From the NCBI GenBank assembly GCA_018968885.1, contig JAGWZK010000001.1:248001-312000 (forward strand): 64,000 nucleotides of DNA, in the 5' to 3' direction. This document shows positions 41,957 to 51,958 of this stretch, piece after piece (within the stretch, counting starts at the first letter, position 1; each line of letters begins with the position of its first letter). A program made the position numbers and the translations under genes. Source of the DNA: Planctomycetota bacterium. Its GTDB lineage: Bacteria; Planctomycetota; Phycisphaerae; Phycisphaerales; UBA1924. The notes beneath the pieces were generated by a model that did not search any database, was not told the DNA's origin, and was given only the letters and a program-made list of their open reading frames with translations.

Positions 41957-42394
41957 ATGGGTTTCGGGCTGAAAGAGTTTCTCAGCGATCAAGACGCGGC
42001 GTGTCCCTCGTGCGGGTACAACTTGCGGGGCTTGACGTCGCAGATGTGTCCGGAGTGTCAGGAGCATCTGGTGCTGGGCGTGCGCCTGGCAGAGCCCAAA
42101 CTCAAGGCGTTCATCGCGACGGTGCTCGGGCTGGCTGTGGGTGGCGGCTTCAGCGCCATGTTGCTGGGGTATGTGCTTGTCGATAAGTTGGCTCGCAGTC
42201 GGGGCAGCGTGCCGCCGGATTTTTTGCAGGCAGTGCTTCCCGGATTGATCGTGTGTGGTGTGCCATTGGCGGTGTTGTTGAACGGGAGGCGAACCTTCTG
42301 CCGCTGGGATGGTTGGATTCGCATCACGTGCGCGGTACTGGCGTGGCTTCTGGCGGCGGGAAACCTTCTGTATTTCACGGCGTTTGTGCGTTGA
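41957..42394 (+). CDS. Zinc-ribbon membrane protein, second of a tandem pair
   Basis: 145 residues. The N-terminus repeats the layout of the preceding protein: FLSDQDAACPSCGYNLRGLT then SQMCPECQEHLVLGV, followed by KAFIATVLGLAVGGGFSAML, AVLPGLIVCGVPLAVLL and RITCAVLAWLLAAGNLLYF as membrane helices. The shared order DQD-CPxCGYNLRG-CPEC-LVL indicates gene duplication, with the membrane parts diverged. The two genes are probably co-transcribed. Confidence 0.75.
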   Translation: MGFGLKEFLSDQDAACPSCGYNLRGLTSQMCPECQEHLVLGVRLAEPKLKAFIATVLGLAVGGGFSAMLLGYVLVDKLARSRGSVPPDFLQAVLPGLIVCGVPLAVLLNGRRTFCRWDGWIRITCAVLAWLLAAGNLLYFTAFVR

Positions 42395-42559
42395 GATGTC
42401 GGCGAAGAGCGCAAACCGCCGGGGCGGAGATGCGTATGCATATATGTGGGTTGGCGGCGGGCCGAATCCCCCGAAGGGGTGTGAGAGAATCGGGCGTGCC
42501 GCGAAACCCTGACTTTGGGGGTGGCCAAGGGGGTCGGCGAAACTGCCGATAACTCTCTC

Positions 42560-44101
42560 ATGTCTGCACGCCTGACCACCGATCTGCCTAAGGAACTGCT
42601 CGACCACATGCAGCGGATCAAGCAGCGTGCCATCGACTACGGATTGGATTTCTACGAGGTCGTCTTTGAGCGACTCGACTTCGCCACCATGAACCAGATC
42701 GCGGCATACGGCGGCTTCCCCACCCGCTACCCGCACTGGCGCTGGGGCATGGAATACGACAAGCTCGCCAAGCGCGATGCCTATGGCCTTGGCCGCATCT
42801 ACGAGATGGTGATCAACACCGATCCGTGTTATGCCTACCTGCAGGAATCCAACAGCGTCACCGATCAGAAACTCGTCATGGCTCACGTCTACGGCCATGC
42901 GGATTTCTTCAAACACAACTTCTGGTTCAGCAAGACCAATCGCAAGATGATGGATGAGATGGCCAATCATGCCACCCGCGTCCGCCGCCACATCGATCGG
43001 CGCGGGCAGGACAACGTGGAGCGATTCCTGGATCTGTGCCACTCGGTGGATCATCTAATTGACCCGCACTCCATGTTTGTGAAGCGTGGCCCGGCCCGAT
43101 TGCCGGAGACCGAAGTGGATGATGGCGAGTTTCATCCCGATCGCTACGCCGCCAAGGAGTACATGGACCCCTTCATCAATCCCGCCTCTGATCTGGAGCG
43201 TCAGAAGAAGGAGTTTGATGACAGGCGCCAGCAATCCGCAGGTCGCGTGCCTTTGGAGCCTACTCGCGACTTGCTCATGTTCCTGATGCAGTATGGCCAA
43301 CTGGCAGAGTGGCAGCGCGACATCCTGGCGCTCATCCGCGATGAAGCTTATTACTTTGCCCCCCAGGGCATGACCAAGATCATGAACGAAGGATGGGCGA
43401 CGTACTGGCATTCCAAACTGATGACACAGCACTTCCTCGAATCCAGCGAGATCGTCGATTACGCGGATCAGCACTCCGGCGTGGTGCATATGCCCCCGGG
43501 TGGGTTAAATCCGTACAAGATCGGCGTTGAACTCTTCAAGGAGATTGAACGCCGCTGGGATCGTGGCCAGCACGGGCCACAGTGGGAATCGCTGCAGGGC
43601 ATCGGCGAACGCGAGGCCGTGGACCACAAGCACGGCAAGGGACGCGAAAAGATCTTCGAAGTCCGACGCATCTACAACGACGTCTCGTTCATCGACGAAT
43701 TTCTGACTCCCGAGTTCGTCGAGCGCCACCATATGTATCAATACCGCCGCGATCCGCAGACCGGTGAGGCCCGCATCGTAACGCGCGATTTCGGGGCTGT
43801 GAAGCAGACCATGCTGCACTTTCTCACCAACAGCGGTCAGCCATTCGTGTATGTGGTGGATGGGAACTACCTGAATCGGGGCGAGCTCTTTCTGGCTCAC
43901 AAGTACATTGGAGTCGAGGTCGACGCAGCTAAGGCAGTCGAAGTCCTCCGCAACATTCGCATGCTCTGGGGCCGTCCCGTGCACCTGCAGATGCGCGTCA
44001 ACGACGAGATGTTGGTACTCAGCATTAACGACCCCAACGACCGCCCCAAGCGCGAGAAGATCACCGACGACACGCCCGCGCCCGCCCACATCATGGGGTA
44101 A
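42560..44101 (+). CDS. SpoVR family protein
   Basis: 513 residues from the ATG at 42560 (MSARLTTDLPKELLDHMQRI). Family blocks: DYGLDFYEVVFERLDFATMN, AAYGGFPTRYPHWRWGMEYD, YEMVINTDPCYAYLQESNSV, VMAHVYGHADFFKHNFWFSK, FLMQYGQLAEWQRDILALIR, MTKIMNEGWATYWHSKLMTQ, YKIGVELFKEIERRWDRGQH. In many bacteria spoVR is grouped with the prkA/yeaG kinase gene and yeaH; neither is here. SpoVR is needed for spore cortex in Bacillus and stress adaptation elsewhere; the HxxH-like and His-rich blocks suggest a metal site, but the activity is unproven. Confidence 0.95.
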   Translation: MSARLTTDLPKELLDHMQRIKQRAIDYGLDFYEVVFERLDFATMNQIAAYGGFPTRYPHWRWGMEYDKLAKRDAYGLGRIYEMVINTDPCYAYLQESNSVTDQKLVMAHVYGHADFFKHNFWFSKTNRKMMDEMANHATRVRRHIDRRGQDNVERFLDLCHSVDHLIDPHSMFVKRGPARLPETEVDDGEFHPDRYAAKEYMDPFINPASDLERQKKEFDDRRQQSAGRVPLEPTRDLLMFLMQYGQLAEWQRDILALIRDEAYYFAPQGMTKIMNEGWATYWHSKLMTQHFLESSEIVDYADQHSGVVHMPPGGLNPYKIGVELFKEIERRWDRGQHGPQWESLQGIGEREAVDHKHGKGREKIFEVRRIYNDVSFIDEFLTPEFVERHHMYQYRRDPQTGEARIVTRDFGAVKQTMLHFLTNSGQPFVYVVDGNYLNRGELFLAHKYIGVEVDAAKAVEVLRNIRMLWGRPVHLQMRVNDEMLVLSINDPNDRPKREKITDDTPAPAHIMG

Positions 44102-44292
44102 AGCTCGTACTCGCGGAGATCGCACCCCTCAATCGGGCGACCCACGTGCTGGGGATCACGCGACAACTGAACATGAGGGATTCACCCTGGTTTCGCTCTA
44201 TTTCGGGGTAATCACCGACATGGCATTCAAATCCTGCCGACGACTACCACGGGCCATGAAAGCGAAAAGCTCGTGGTCGTGCTGGAATCGCC

Positions 44293-46071
<1,779 letters not shown>

Positions 46072-46098
46072 ACGCCTCGCGTTCCGTACTCTTCGTGC

Positions 46099-47538
46099 AT
46101 GAAGTTCGCCTGCCTCGTTGCTGTTTTGCTGCTGAGCGTGCCTGCCGCGGCTCGTGATCCCAACGTGGCACACAGCGTCATCGTCCTCATTGCCGACGGC
46201 GGCGGCTACAACACACACATCGCCGCAAGCCACTACACCGGCGGATCATCCGACGCGCCTCTCACCTCCCCCGAGTGGGTCCGTGTCGGCTGCTCAACCT
46301 ATCCGCTCCGCCGTCAGGCCAAACCCATACCAGGACCGGAGGGGCTCACTCAGGACGGCTCACTCGTCTACAGCTCCGCACGATCGTGGGACACCACACC
46401 CATCCCTGCTCACGAAGACGACCCCAAGCGACCCGCCCACTTCGCCTCATACGCATGGCACCGGCAGACCTTTCCCGACTCTGCCAACACCGCATCGGCC
46501 ATCATGACTGGCGTTCGCACCTACAACAACGCCGTCAACGTTAATGGCAACGGCGAGCCCGTTCCCGCCCTCGCCCAGCGCTTCAAGGCCCTCGGCAAAT
46601 CCGTTGGCGTCGTCACCACCGTCGAAATGTCCGATGCCACACCCGCCGCGGCATCCGGCGCTCATCAGATCTCCCGAAACAATCGCGCCGATATCGCCCG
46701 CCAGATCTTCAATGGCTCCTTCGTCGATGTCATCATCGGTGCTGGCAATCCCGATTACGAAAACAGTGGTAACGTGCGCTACGAACCCGAATACTCCTGG
46801 ATCGGCGAGGCCGATTGGGAACCACTCAAAGAAGGCAAGCACCCCGGCGGCTGGAAGCTCATCCAATCAATCGATGAGTTCCGCAAAGCTGCCACCACGA
46901 CATCTCCCGCCAGGCGCCTCGCAGGAATCTTCCACTCCTTCAATGGCCATCAGTTCTATCGCTCCGGCTGGGACCACAAGCTCGACGCCCCTTACACCAC
47001 GCCAAGGCGAACCGATGTCCCCACATTGTCCGAGATGGCCAACGCCGCGCTCCGCGTCATCGAACGCAACGACAAAGGGTTCTTCCTGATGATCGAGGGT
47101 GGAGCCGTCGACCGCGCCATGCACGCCAATAACACCGGACGCATGATCGAGGAGTTTATTGAGTTCTCCGACGCCATCAAGACGATCTGCCAATACCTCG
47201 ATGCAGGCACACACGGTCACACATGGACAAACACGCTCGTGGTCGTCACCGCCGATCACGACCACCTGTTCATGGGATCCGAATCTGGAACCACACCTTT
47301 TCAACCGCCAGTCGATCGCGGCAAGGGCGTTCTCCCCGGCACCATGTTTCACTCTGGCAGTCACTCCAATCAACTTGTGCCCGTGCTGGCCCGTGGCGCC
47401 GGCGCCGAGGGGTTTCATGCCGCAGCTACGCGCATAGATCAGCACCAAGATGTCTCAGGGCGGCAATTTGGACGCGGCGCATACCTCGATCAGCCGCAGA
47501 TTCACGATGTGATAGTCAAGGCCGCCGGAGTCCAATAA
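46099..47538 (+). CDS. Exported PhoA-family alkaline phosphatase
   Basis: 479 residues with signal peptide MKFACLVAVLLLSVPAAA. Metal and catalytic landmarks: VIVLIADGGGYNTHIA (Asp33, equal to the first metal Asp of PhoA), PDSANTASAIMTG with nucleophile Ser128, FLMIEGGAVDRAMHANN, VVVTADHDH and HSGSHSNQLVPVLARGAG. It hydrolyses phosphomonoesters in the periplasm to supply phosphate. The usual Arg after the nucleophile is not obvious in this branch. Its position right after a sensor kinase gene suggests, without proving, phosphate- or stress-responsive control. Confidence 0.9.
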   Translation: MKFACLVAVLLLSVPAAARDPNVAHSVIVLIADGGGYNTHIAASHYTGGSSDAPLTSPEWVRVGCSTYPLRRQAKPIPGPEGLTQDGSLVYSSARSWDTTPIPAHEDDPKRPAHFASYAWHRQTFPDSANTASAIMTGVRTYNNAVNVNGNGEPVPALAQRFKALGKSVGVVTTVEMSDATPAAASGAHQISRNNRADIARQIFNGSFVDVIIGAGNPDYENSGNVRYEPEYSWIGEADWEPLKEGKHPGGWKLIQSIDEFRKAATTTSPARRLAGIFHSFNGHQFYRSGWDHKLDAPYTTPRRTDVPTLSEMANAALRVIERNDKGFFLMIEGGAVDRAMHANNTGRMIEEFIEFSDAIKTICQYLDAGTHGHTWTNTLVVVTADHDHLFMGSESGTTPFQPPVDRGKGVLPGTMFHSGSHSNQLVPVLARGAGAEGFHAAATRIDQHQDVSGRQFGRGAYLDQPQIHDVIVKAAGVQ

Positions 47539-47677
47539 CACATCGGTATGGGGATAGTCCCGGGCGGGTTTTCATGTGAAATCCGAACGGGAGAATTCCC
47601 TATGAGGAGTTTCGGCCAGAATCACGTTTTTTTCTGGTATCGAACCAAGTTTCATGGTATTCTGAAATAAGGATTCT

Positions 47678-47705
47678 CTCGGCCATCACCGGCCGAGTCC
47701 TTTTG
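47678..47705 (+). terminator. Hairpin, terminator of the phosphatase gene or leader structure
   Basis: Stem CTCGGCC/GGCCGAG with loop ATCACC followed by TCCTTTT, 140 bases after the phosphatase stop and 41 bases before the next start. The distance favours a structure in the leader of the downstream dockerin gene; the T-run allows termination. Confidence 0.45.
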
Positions 47706-47745
47706 GCTCTGGTGGGTATCACATTCAATTGTGGAGCATTTGAAG

Positions 47746-49548
47746 ATGAGCAAGATCAAGTCTGTTGTGTCGCTTGCCGCACTGTCCGCTGCCGCAGGCC
47801 TGGCGATGGCCCAGCCGGCGAACGACCTCTGCGCCAACGCGACTGTTGTTGGTGCTCTGCCCGCGTCTATCGCAGGCACGACGACCAATGCGACGGATAG
47901 CGCGGGCGTGACCACCTCGTGTGTCAACGGCACGCACTATAAAGATGTGTGGTATCGCTACACCCACACTGGCGCCAGCGCGTCGATCACCATCGCACTC
48001 TGCGGCAGCGCCTCGTGGGACACCACGATCTCTGCATACACAGGTTCTTGTGGCTCGCTGACCTCGGTCGCCTGCAACGACGACAGCTGCAGCGTGCAGT
48101 CATCTGCTTCTTTCACCGCATCGACCGGCACCACCTACTACATCCGCGTTGGTCAGTACAGCGCGGGCACTGGCGGCACGTTTACCCTTTCAGTCTCTGC
48201 CAGCGCTCCCCCGCCGCCCGCCACCAACGGCCCCGACGTCATCGTCGGCGACATCGACGGCATCTATTACTGGGGTTCGGTGGGCACCACCCGCTCCTAC
48301 TCCCTCGGCACGGTCTCCTGCAACATCGGCGATGCCAATCTGCAATGGGTCTCCAGCACCAATCAGCACCCCGTCATCGGTGGCTCCCTTTACCGCATCA
48401 ACAACGGCCGCTTTGAGATGATCGGCACGTCATGGCTCAAGCACGGCTTCACCGCCCTGACTCAGAACCTCTGCAACACGTGCAGTGGCGTTGGCGGTTC
48501 CGTCCTCGGCGTGGGCTGCTCTGACCCCTACTCGGCCTCGCTGAACGGCTCACAGAGCAATCTTGGTCCCCGTTCCCACGTGAACGCCACCACCGGCCAC
48601 TTCCCCTATCCCTTCACCTCGCCCGGCGCTGGCTACATGGTCCCCCCCTCGGCACCCGCCACCATCGGCCGCCGCCTCCAGGTCGAAGCTTCCGACATGT
48701 TCATCCCTGGTGCAACCTACATCTCCGAAGCCCAGTACGTCACTCCAGATGATGCGTCGTTCCCCAACCCCACCGGCGGCCTCCGCGACAACGCTCTCAA
48801 CAACGTCTCCTATCGCGTTTCCAGCTACTCCCCTTCGCAGACCGTTGGTTCCACCGTCTCCCCTGGCGGCACGACAACCCGCACCAAGCCCGCCATCATG
48901 CACTGGCCTGTGGTAGACCCCACCGTGATCGTCACCACCCACAGCTACACCGATGCCAACAACTACGTCTGCCGCTTCTATGTCGGCACCAAGGTGACCA
49001 ACAACAACAACGGCACTTGGACCTACACCTACGCCATCTACAACCTCAACAGCGACAACTCCGCGTCCAAGTTTGAGATTCCCTGCACCAACGTCACCGC
49101 CTCCAATCCCTACTACCGCGGCGTGGTCTACCACTCCGGCGAGAACACGGCCATGAATGCCGCGTGGGTGCACACCGCCAACGCCAGCGGCATCTCCTGG
49201 GCCACCCCCTTCACCTTCGCCCAGAACTCCAACACCAGCGCGTTGCGTTGGGGCACTGCCGCCACGTTCAGTGTCACCACCAACACCGCGCCCACCACCG
49301 GCAACGCCACCCTGACCTACTTCAAGGTTGCTGGCACGCTGGCACTCAACGGCATCCAGATCCCCTCCAACGGCTCGGTTTCCTGCCCCGCCGACTTCAA
49401 CGGCGACACCACGATTGACTTCTTTGACTACCTGGATTTCGTCGCTGCGTTCAGCAGCAACGCACCCGGCGCCGACTTCAACGCCGACACCACCATCGAC
49501 TTCTTTGACTACCTCGACTTCGTCGCGGCGTTCTCTTCGCCCTGCTAA
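47746..49548 (+). CDS. Large secreted protein with double GC-type dockerin tag
   Basis: 600 residues from the ATG at 47746, 9 bases after GGAG. Signal peptide KSVVSLAALSAAAGLAMAQ. Residues about 22-150 form a cysteine-containing pre-peptidase C-like beta domain (NDLCANATVVGALPASIAGT, CVNGTHYKDVWYRYTHTGAS, YYIRVGQYSAGTGGTFTLSV). The central 350 residues, with LQWVSSTNQHPVIGGSLYRI and QVEASDMFIPGATYISEAQY, are not recognised. The last 54 residues (49384-49545 in DNA) carry two dockerin units CPADFNGDTTIDFFDYLDFV and GADFNADTTIDFFDYLDFVA ending SSPC. It is strongly codon-biased toward C-ending codons, suggesting high expression. Ends at a strong terminator. Confidence 0.82.
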   Translation: MSKIKSVVSLAALSAAAGLAMAQPANDLCANATVVGALPASIAGTTTNATDSAGVTTSCVNGTHYKDVWYRYTHTGASASITIALCGSASWDTTISAYTGSCGSLTSVACNDDSCSVQSSASFTASTGTTYYIRVGQYSAGTGGTFTLSVSASAPPPPATNGPDVIVGDIDGIYYWGSVGTTRSYSLGTVSCNIGDANLQWVSSTNQHPVIGGSLYRINNGRFEMIGTSWLKHGFTALTQNLCNTCSGVGGSVLGVGCSDPYSASLNGSQSNLGPRSHVNATTGHFPYPFTSPGAGYMVPPSAPATIGRRLQVEASDMFIPGATYISEAQYVTPDDASFPNPTGGLRDNALNNVSYRVSSYSPSQTVGSTVSPGGTTTRTKPAIMHWPVVDPTVIVTTHSYTDANNYVCRFYVGTKVTNNNNGTWTYTYAIYNLNSDNSASKFEIPCTNVTASNPYYRGVVYHSGENTAMNAAWVHTANASGISWATPFTFAQNSNTSALRWGTAATFSVTTNTAPTTGNATLTYFKVAGTLALNGIQIPSNGSVSCPADFNGDTTIDFFDYLDFVAAFSSNAPGADFNADTTIDFFDYLDFVAAFSSPC

Positions 49549-49571
49549 AGATCACAAAGCGAGATCTTCCT

Positions 49572-49606
49572 CACAGGCCCGGTTCACGCCGGGCCTGTGT
49601 GTTTTT
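49572..49606 (+). terminator. Rho-independent terminator
   Basis: Perfect 11-bp stem CACAGGCCCGG/CCGGGCCTGTG with loop TTCACG followed by TGTTTTT. It ends the dockerin gene; the convergent dciA gene stops 16 bases further on. Confidence 0.95.
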
Positions 49607-49621
49607 CAACCGCAAGGGCGG

Positions 49622-49945
49622 TCATCCCACAATCTTTACGTTTCGCACCCTCATCCCCGCCTTGCTCAATTCGTCCCGCCCGCCTTCGCGCAGCCACCGA
49701 TCCAGTTCAAAGCGCAGCGACGCCTCCGAAACACTCACCGTCAGCACGCCCCGGCTCAAGGACTTGAAAACCGCCCCCTGCGCCAAGTGCTCAGGAACCA
49801 CATTCCAAGCCGCCGCAATGCCTCCAAAGGTCTTGTGCTGGCGCTTGATCGTCGCGAATTCCTCCCCCAGCGATGCCGCCAAATGAGAACTCCGATCGGG
49901 AATCCGCCTCCATTCCTGCACCTTGCTGGCCCGGTTCAATGACAT
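49622..49945 (-). CDS. dciA: DciA-like (DUF721) replicative helicase loader
   Basis: 107 residues from the ATG at 49945 (MSLNRASKVQEWRRIPD); the frame upstream is antisense to the ABC gene and not protein-like. The DUF721 pattern is seen in FGGIAAAWNVVPEHLAQGAV, SLSRGVLTVSVSEASLRFEL, DRWLREGGRDELSK and VRNVKIVG. DciA is the ancestral bacterial partner that loads the DnaB helicase where DnaC/DnaI are absent, consistent with DnaA in the same window. In many genomes DciA is longer with a variable tail; this one is just the KH-like core plus a 30-residue helix. Divergent from the ABC ATPase gene. Confidence 0.8.
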   Translation of the reverse strand: MSLNRASKVQEWRRIPDRSSHLAASLGEEFATIKRQHKTFGGIAAAWNVVPEHLAQGAVFKSLSRGVLTVSVSEASLRFELDRWLREGGRDELSKAGMRVRNVKIVG

Positions 49946-49950
49946 CGCAC

Positions 49951-49973
49951 AATGGTACGGTCTCCGTACCATT
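49951..49973. promoter_or_regulatory. Perfect 23-bp palindromic operator between dciA and ABC ATPase gene
   Basis: AATGGTACGG (49951-49960), spacer TCT, CCGTACCATT (49964-49973): ten perfectly paired bases each side. It lies 5 bases before the dciA start and 8 bases before the ABC gene start, so an occupant would block both. No T-run follows, which argues against a terminator. The cognate regulator is not in the window. Confidence 0.65.
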
Positions 49974-49981
49974 CCGCCCCT

Positions 49982-51097
49982 ATGTCCACCTCGATTGCCA
50001 TTTCCGGCATTGCCAAGTCCTTTCCAGCCCTTCCCGGTGCTCCTGGAACGGTCGATGGCAAGACCATCGTCCTGCACTCCATCGATATCACGATCCAATC
50101 CGGCGAACTCTTCTTCCTTCTTGGCCCTTCCGGCTGTGGCAAAACCACGCTCCTGCGCATCATCGCCGGATTCATCGAGCCCGATTCTGGCACGATCCAT
50201 TTCAACGATCGCGACGTCACCTTTGCCCCGGCCAACACGCGCAACACCGGCATGGTCTTTCAGTCTTATGCCCTCTGGCCACATATGACCGTCGCCGAAA
50301 ACGTCGCGTTTGGCCTCGACATCCGCAAAATCGCGAAGGCCGAGCAGGCCGTACGCATCAAGGAAGCCCTCGAACTGGTCCGGATGGCTCATCTGGAGAT
50401 GCGTCGTCCCGTGCAACTCTCTGGCGGTCAGCAGCAGCGCGTCGCCCTCGCCCGCGCCATCGTCATTCGCCCCGACGTCCTATTGCTCGACGAGCCCCTC
50501 TCCAATCTCGATGCCAAGCTCCGCATCGAGCTGCGCTCCGAAATCCGCCGCATCTGCAAAGCCAGCGGCATCACCACCGTCTACGTCACCCACGATCAGA
50601 AAGAAGCCCTCTCCATGGCCGACCGCGTCGCCATCATGCACCAGGGCTGTCTCGAACAACTCGGCACCCCCGAAACCCTCTACCGCCGCCCTCAGACTTC
50701 TTTCGTCGCCTCATTCCTCGGTGAGACCAATTTCCTCACCGCATCCATGGTTGAATCCAAATCCGGAATCCGCCGCTACCAATCTGTCGCCGGCGAGGTG
50801 CTCGTCAACGAAGACGCCGCCACAACCACCGGCCCCACGGCCACGCTCAGTATTCGCCCTGAAGCCCTCTCCCTCAATCCCGTCCAGGGAACCGATGTCT
50901 TCCAGCTCCGCGGCACACTTGCCGACACAACCTACCTTGGCGAAATGGCCCAGCACACCGTGGCCCTTTCCAATCAATCCAAAGTCCACGTCGCCGAATT
51001 CAACCCTGGGTTCCTTTCCCGGCGTGCCCCCGGCTCCGCCGTCACCCTCTTTGGTCGGGCTGGCGATGTCGTCGCACTCCCTCCCGAAAGTCCCTAA
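49982..51097 (+). CDS. Import-type ABC transporter ATPase (MalK/PotA/FbpC-like)
   Basis: 371 residues from the ATG at 49982. Walker A GPSGCGKTT, Q-loop VFQSYALWPHMTVAENVAFG, signature LSGGQQQRVALARA, Walker B VLLLDEPLSNLDAK, switch VYVTHDQKEALSMADRVAIM. The C-terminal 120 residues form a TOBE/OB-like regulatory domain (LSIRPEALSL). Such subunits drive uptake of sugars, polyamines or ferric iron, but no permease or binding-protein gene is adjacent, so the substrate is unknown and the protein may serve several importers. A perfect palindrome overlaps its promoter region. The start of plsY follows after 9 bases. Confidence 0.92.
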   Translation: MSTSIAISGIAKSFPALPGAPGTVDGKTIVLHSIDITIQSGELFFLLGPSGCGKTTLLRIIAGFIEPDSGTIHFNDRDVTFAPANTRNTGMVFQSYALWPHMTVAENVAFGLDIRKIAKAEQAVRIKEALELVRMAHLEMRRPVQLSGGQQQRVALARAIVIRPDVLLLDEPLSNLDAKLRIELRSEIRRICKASGITTVYVTHDQKEALSMADRVAIMHQGCLEQLGTPETLYRRPQTSFVASFLGETNFLTASMVESKSGIRRYQSVAGEVLVNEDAATTTGPTATLSIRPEALSLNPVQGTDVFQLRGTLADTTYLGEMAQHTVALSNQSKVHVAEFNPGFLSRRAPGSAVTLFGRAGDVVALPPESP

Positions 51098-51106
51098 ACT
51101 CTCTCC

Positions 51107-51859
51107 GTGTTTGAATTCTCTGTGAATCTTGCCCTCGTCATCGTCAGCTTCCTCGTGGGGTCGATTCCCTTCGGCCTCCTGGTTGGCCGCTTCCGCGGCA
51201 TAGACATCCGCCAGCACGGATCCAAGAACATCGGTGCCACCAACGTCGGTCGCGTCCTCGGTCGAAAATGGGGCCTCCTCTGCTTTGGCCTCGATGTCGC
51301 CAAGGGATTTTTGCCCACGATGGCCTTTGGCCTCTGGTCCGGTGCGATGGACGCGGCCCGCGCCACCACCATCGAGCCGCAACTGCTTGCCTGGTGGCTC
51401 AGTGTCTCATGCGCCGCGGTACTCGGGCACGTCTTTTGCCCCTGGCTTGGGTTCAAGGGGGGCAAGGGTGTGGCGACCTCACTCGGCGCGCTTCTGGCCG
51501 TGTATCCGGTGCTTTCAGTCGCCATGGTCGTCTGCTTTGGCGTCTGGTGCCTGTGCGTGGCGATGTGGCGCTATGTCAGCTTGGCCTCGATCCTCGCAGC
51601 GATCTCGTTGCCACCTCTGGTCATCGTCGTGGCCAACGCCCGCAAAGAGCTCCTCTTTCCCAACTTGCCACCCTCGCCGGATGCGACCCCGTACCTGGCT
51701 GGCTCCGGCCTGATTGTCGCGACCACCTGCATTCTCGCTGGATTGGTCATCTGGGCCCACAGGGCCAACATCGAACGCCTTGCGAGCGGCACCGAGTCCA
51801 AGGTGGGCATTCCCCGCCCCAAACTTCCCCAACTTTCCAAGCGATTTCCGCGGCTCTGA
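51107..51859 (+). CDS. plsY: Glycerol-3-phosphate acyltransferase PlsY
   Basis: 250 residues, GTG start. Polytopic, with the three PlsY motifs: SFLVGSIPFGLLVGR, GSKNIGATNVGRVLGRKWG and GHVFCPWLGFKGGKGVATSL. It is somewhat longer than the usual 200 residues because of an extended loop between helices (WSGAMDAARATTIEPQLLAW) and a C-terminal tail. It acylates sn-glycerol 3-phosphate from acyl-phosphate to begin phospholipid synthesis; PlsX, which supplies acyl-phosphate, is not in the window. Possibly co-transcribed with the ABC ATPase gene just upstream. Confidence 0.95.
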   Translation: MFEFSVNLALVIVSFLVGSIPFGLLVGRFRGIDIRQHGSKNIGATNVGRVLGRKWGLLCFGLDVAKGFLPTMAFGLWSGAMDAARATTIEPQLLAWWLSVSCAAVLGHVFCPWLGFKGGKGVATSLGALLAVYPVLSVAMVVCFGVWCLCVAMWRYVSLASILAAISLPPLVIVVANARKELLFPNLPPSPDATPYLAGSGLIVATTCILAGLVIWAHRANIERLASGTESKVGIPRPKLPQLSKRFPRL

Positions 51860-51958
51860 GTTCGGCTGCTGTTCCTCGCCCATTATCCTCAACTTTGCAA
51901 TGTTTGGGGCGTATCACCCAATGAGCAGATAACCGCCGTTTCCTTTCAGAGGTGTCGC

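Noticed and set aside
44225-44270. tRNA-like TTCAAATCC with partial T-arm pairing
   Set aside because: No matching acceptor, D-arm or anticodon stem could be assembled around it.
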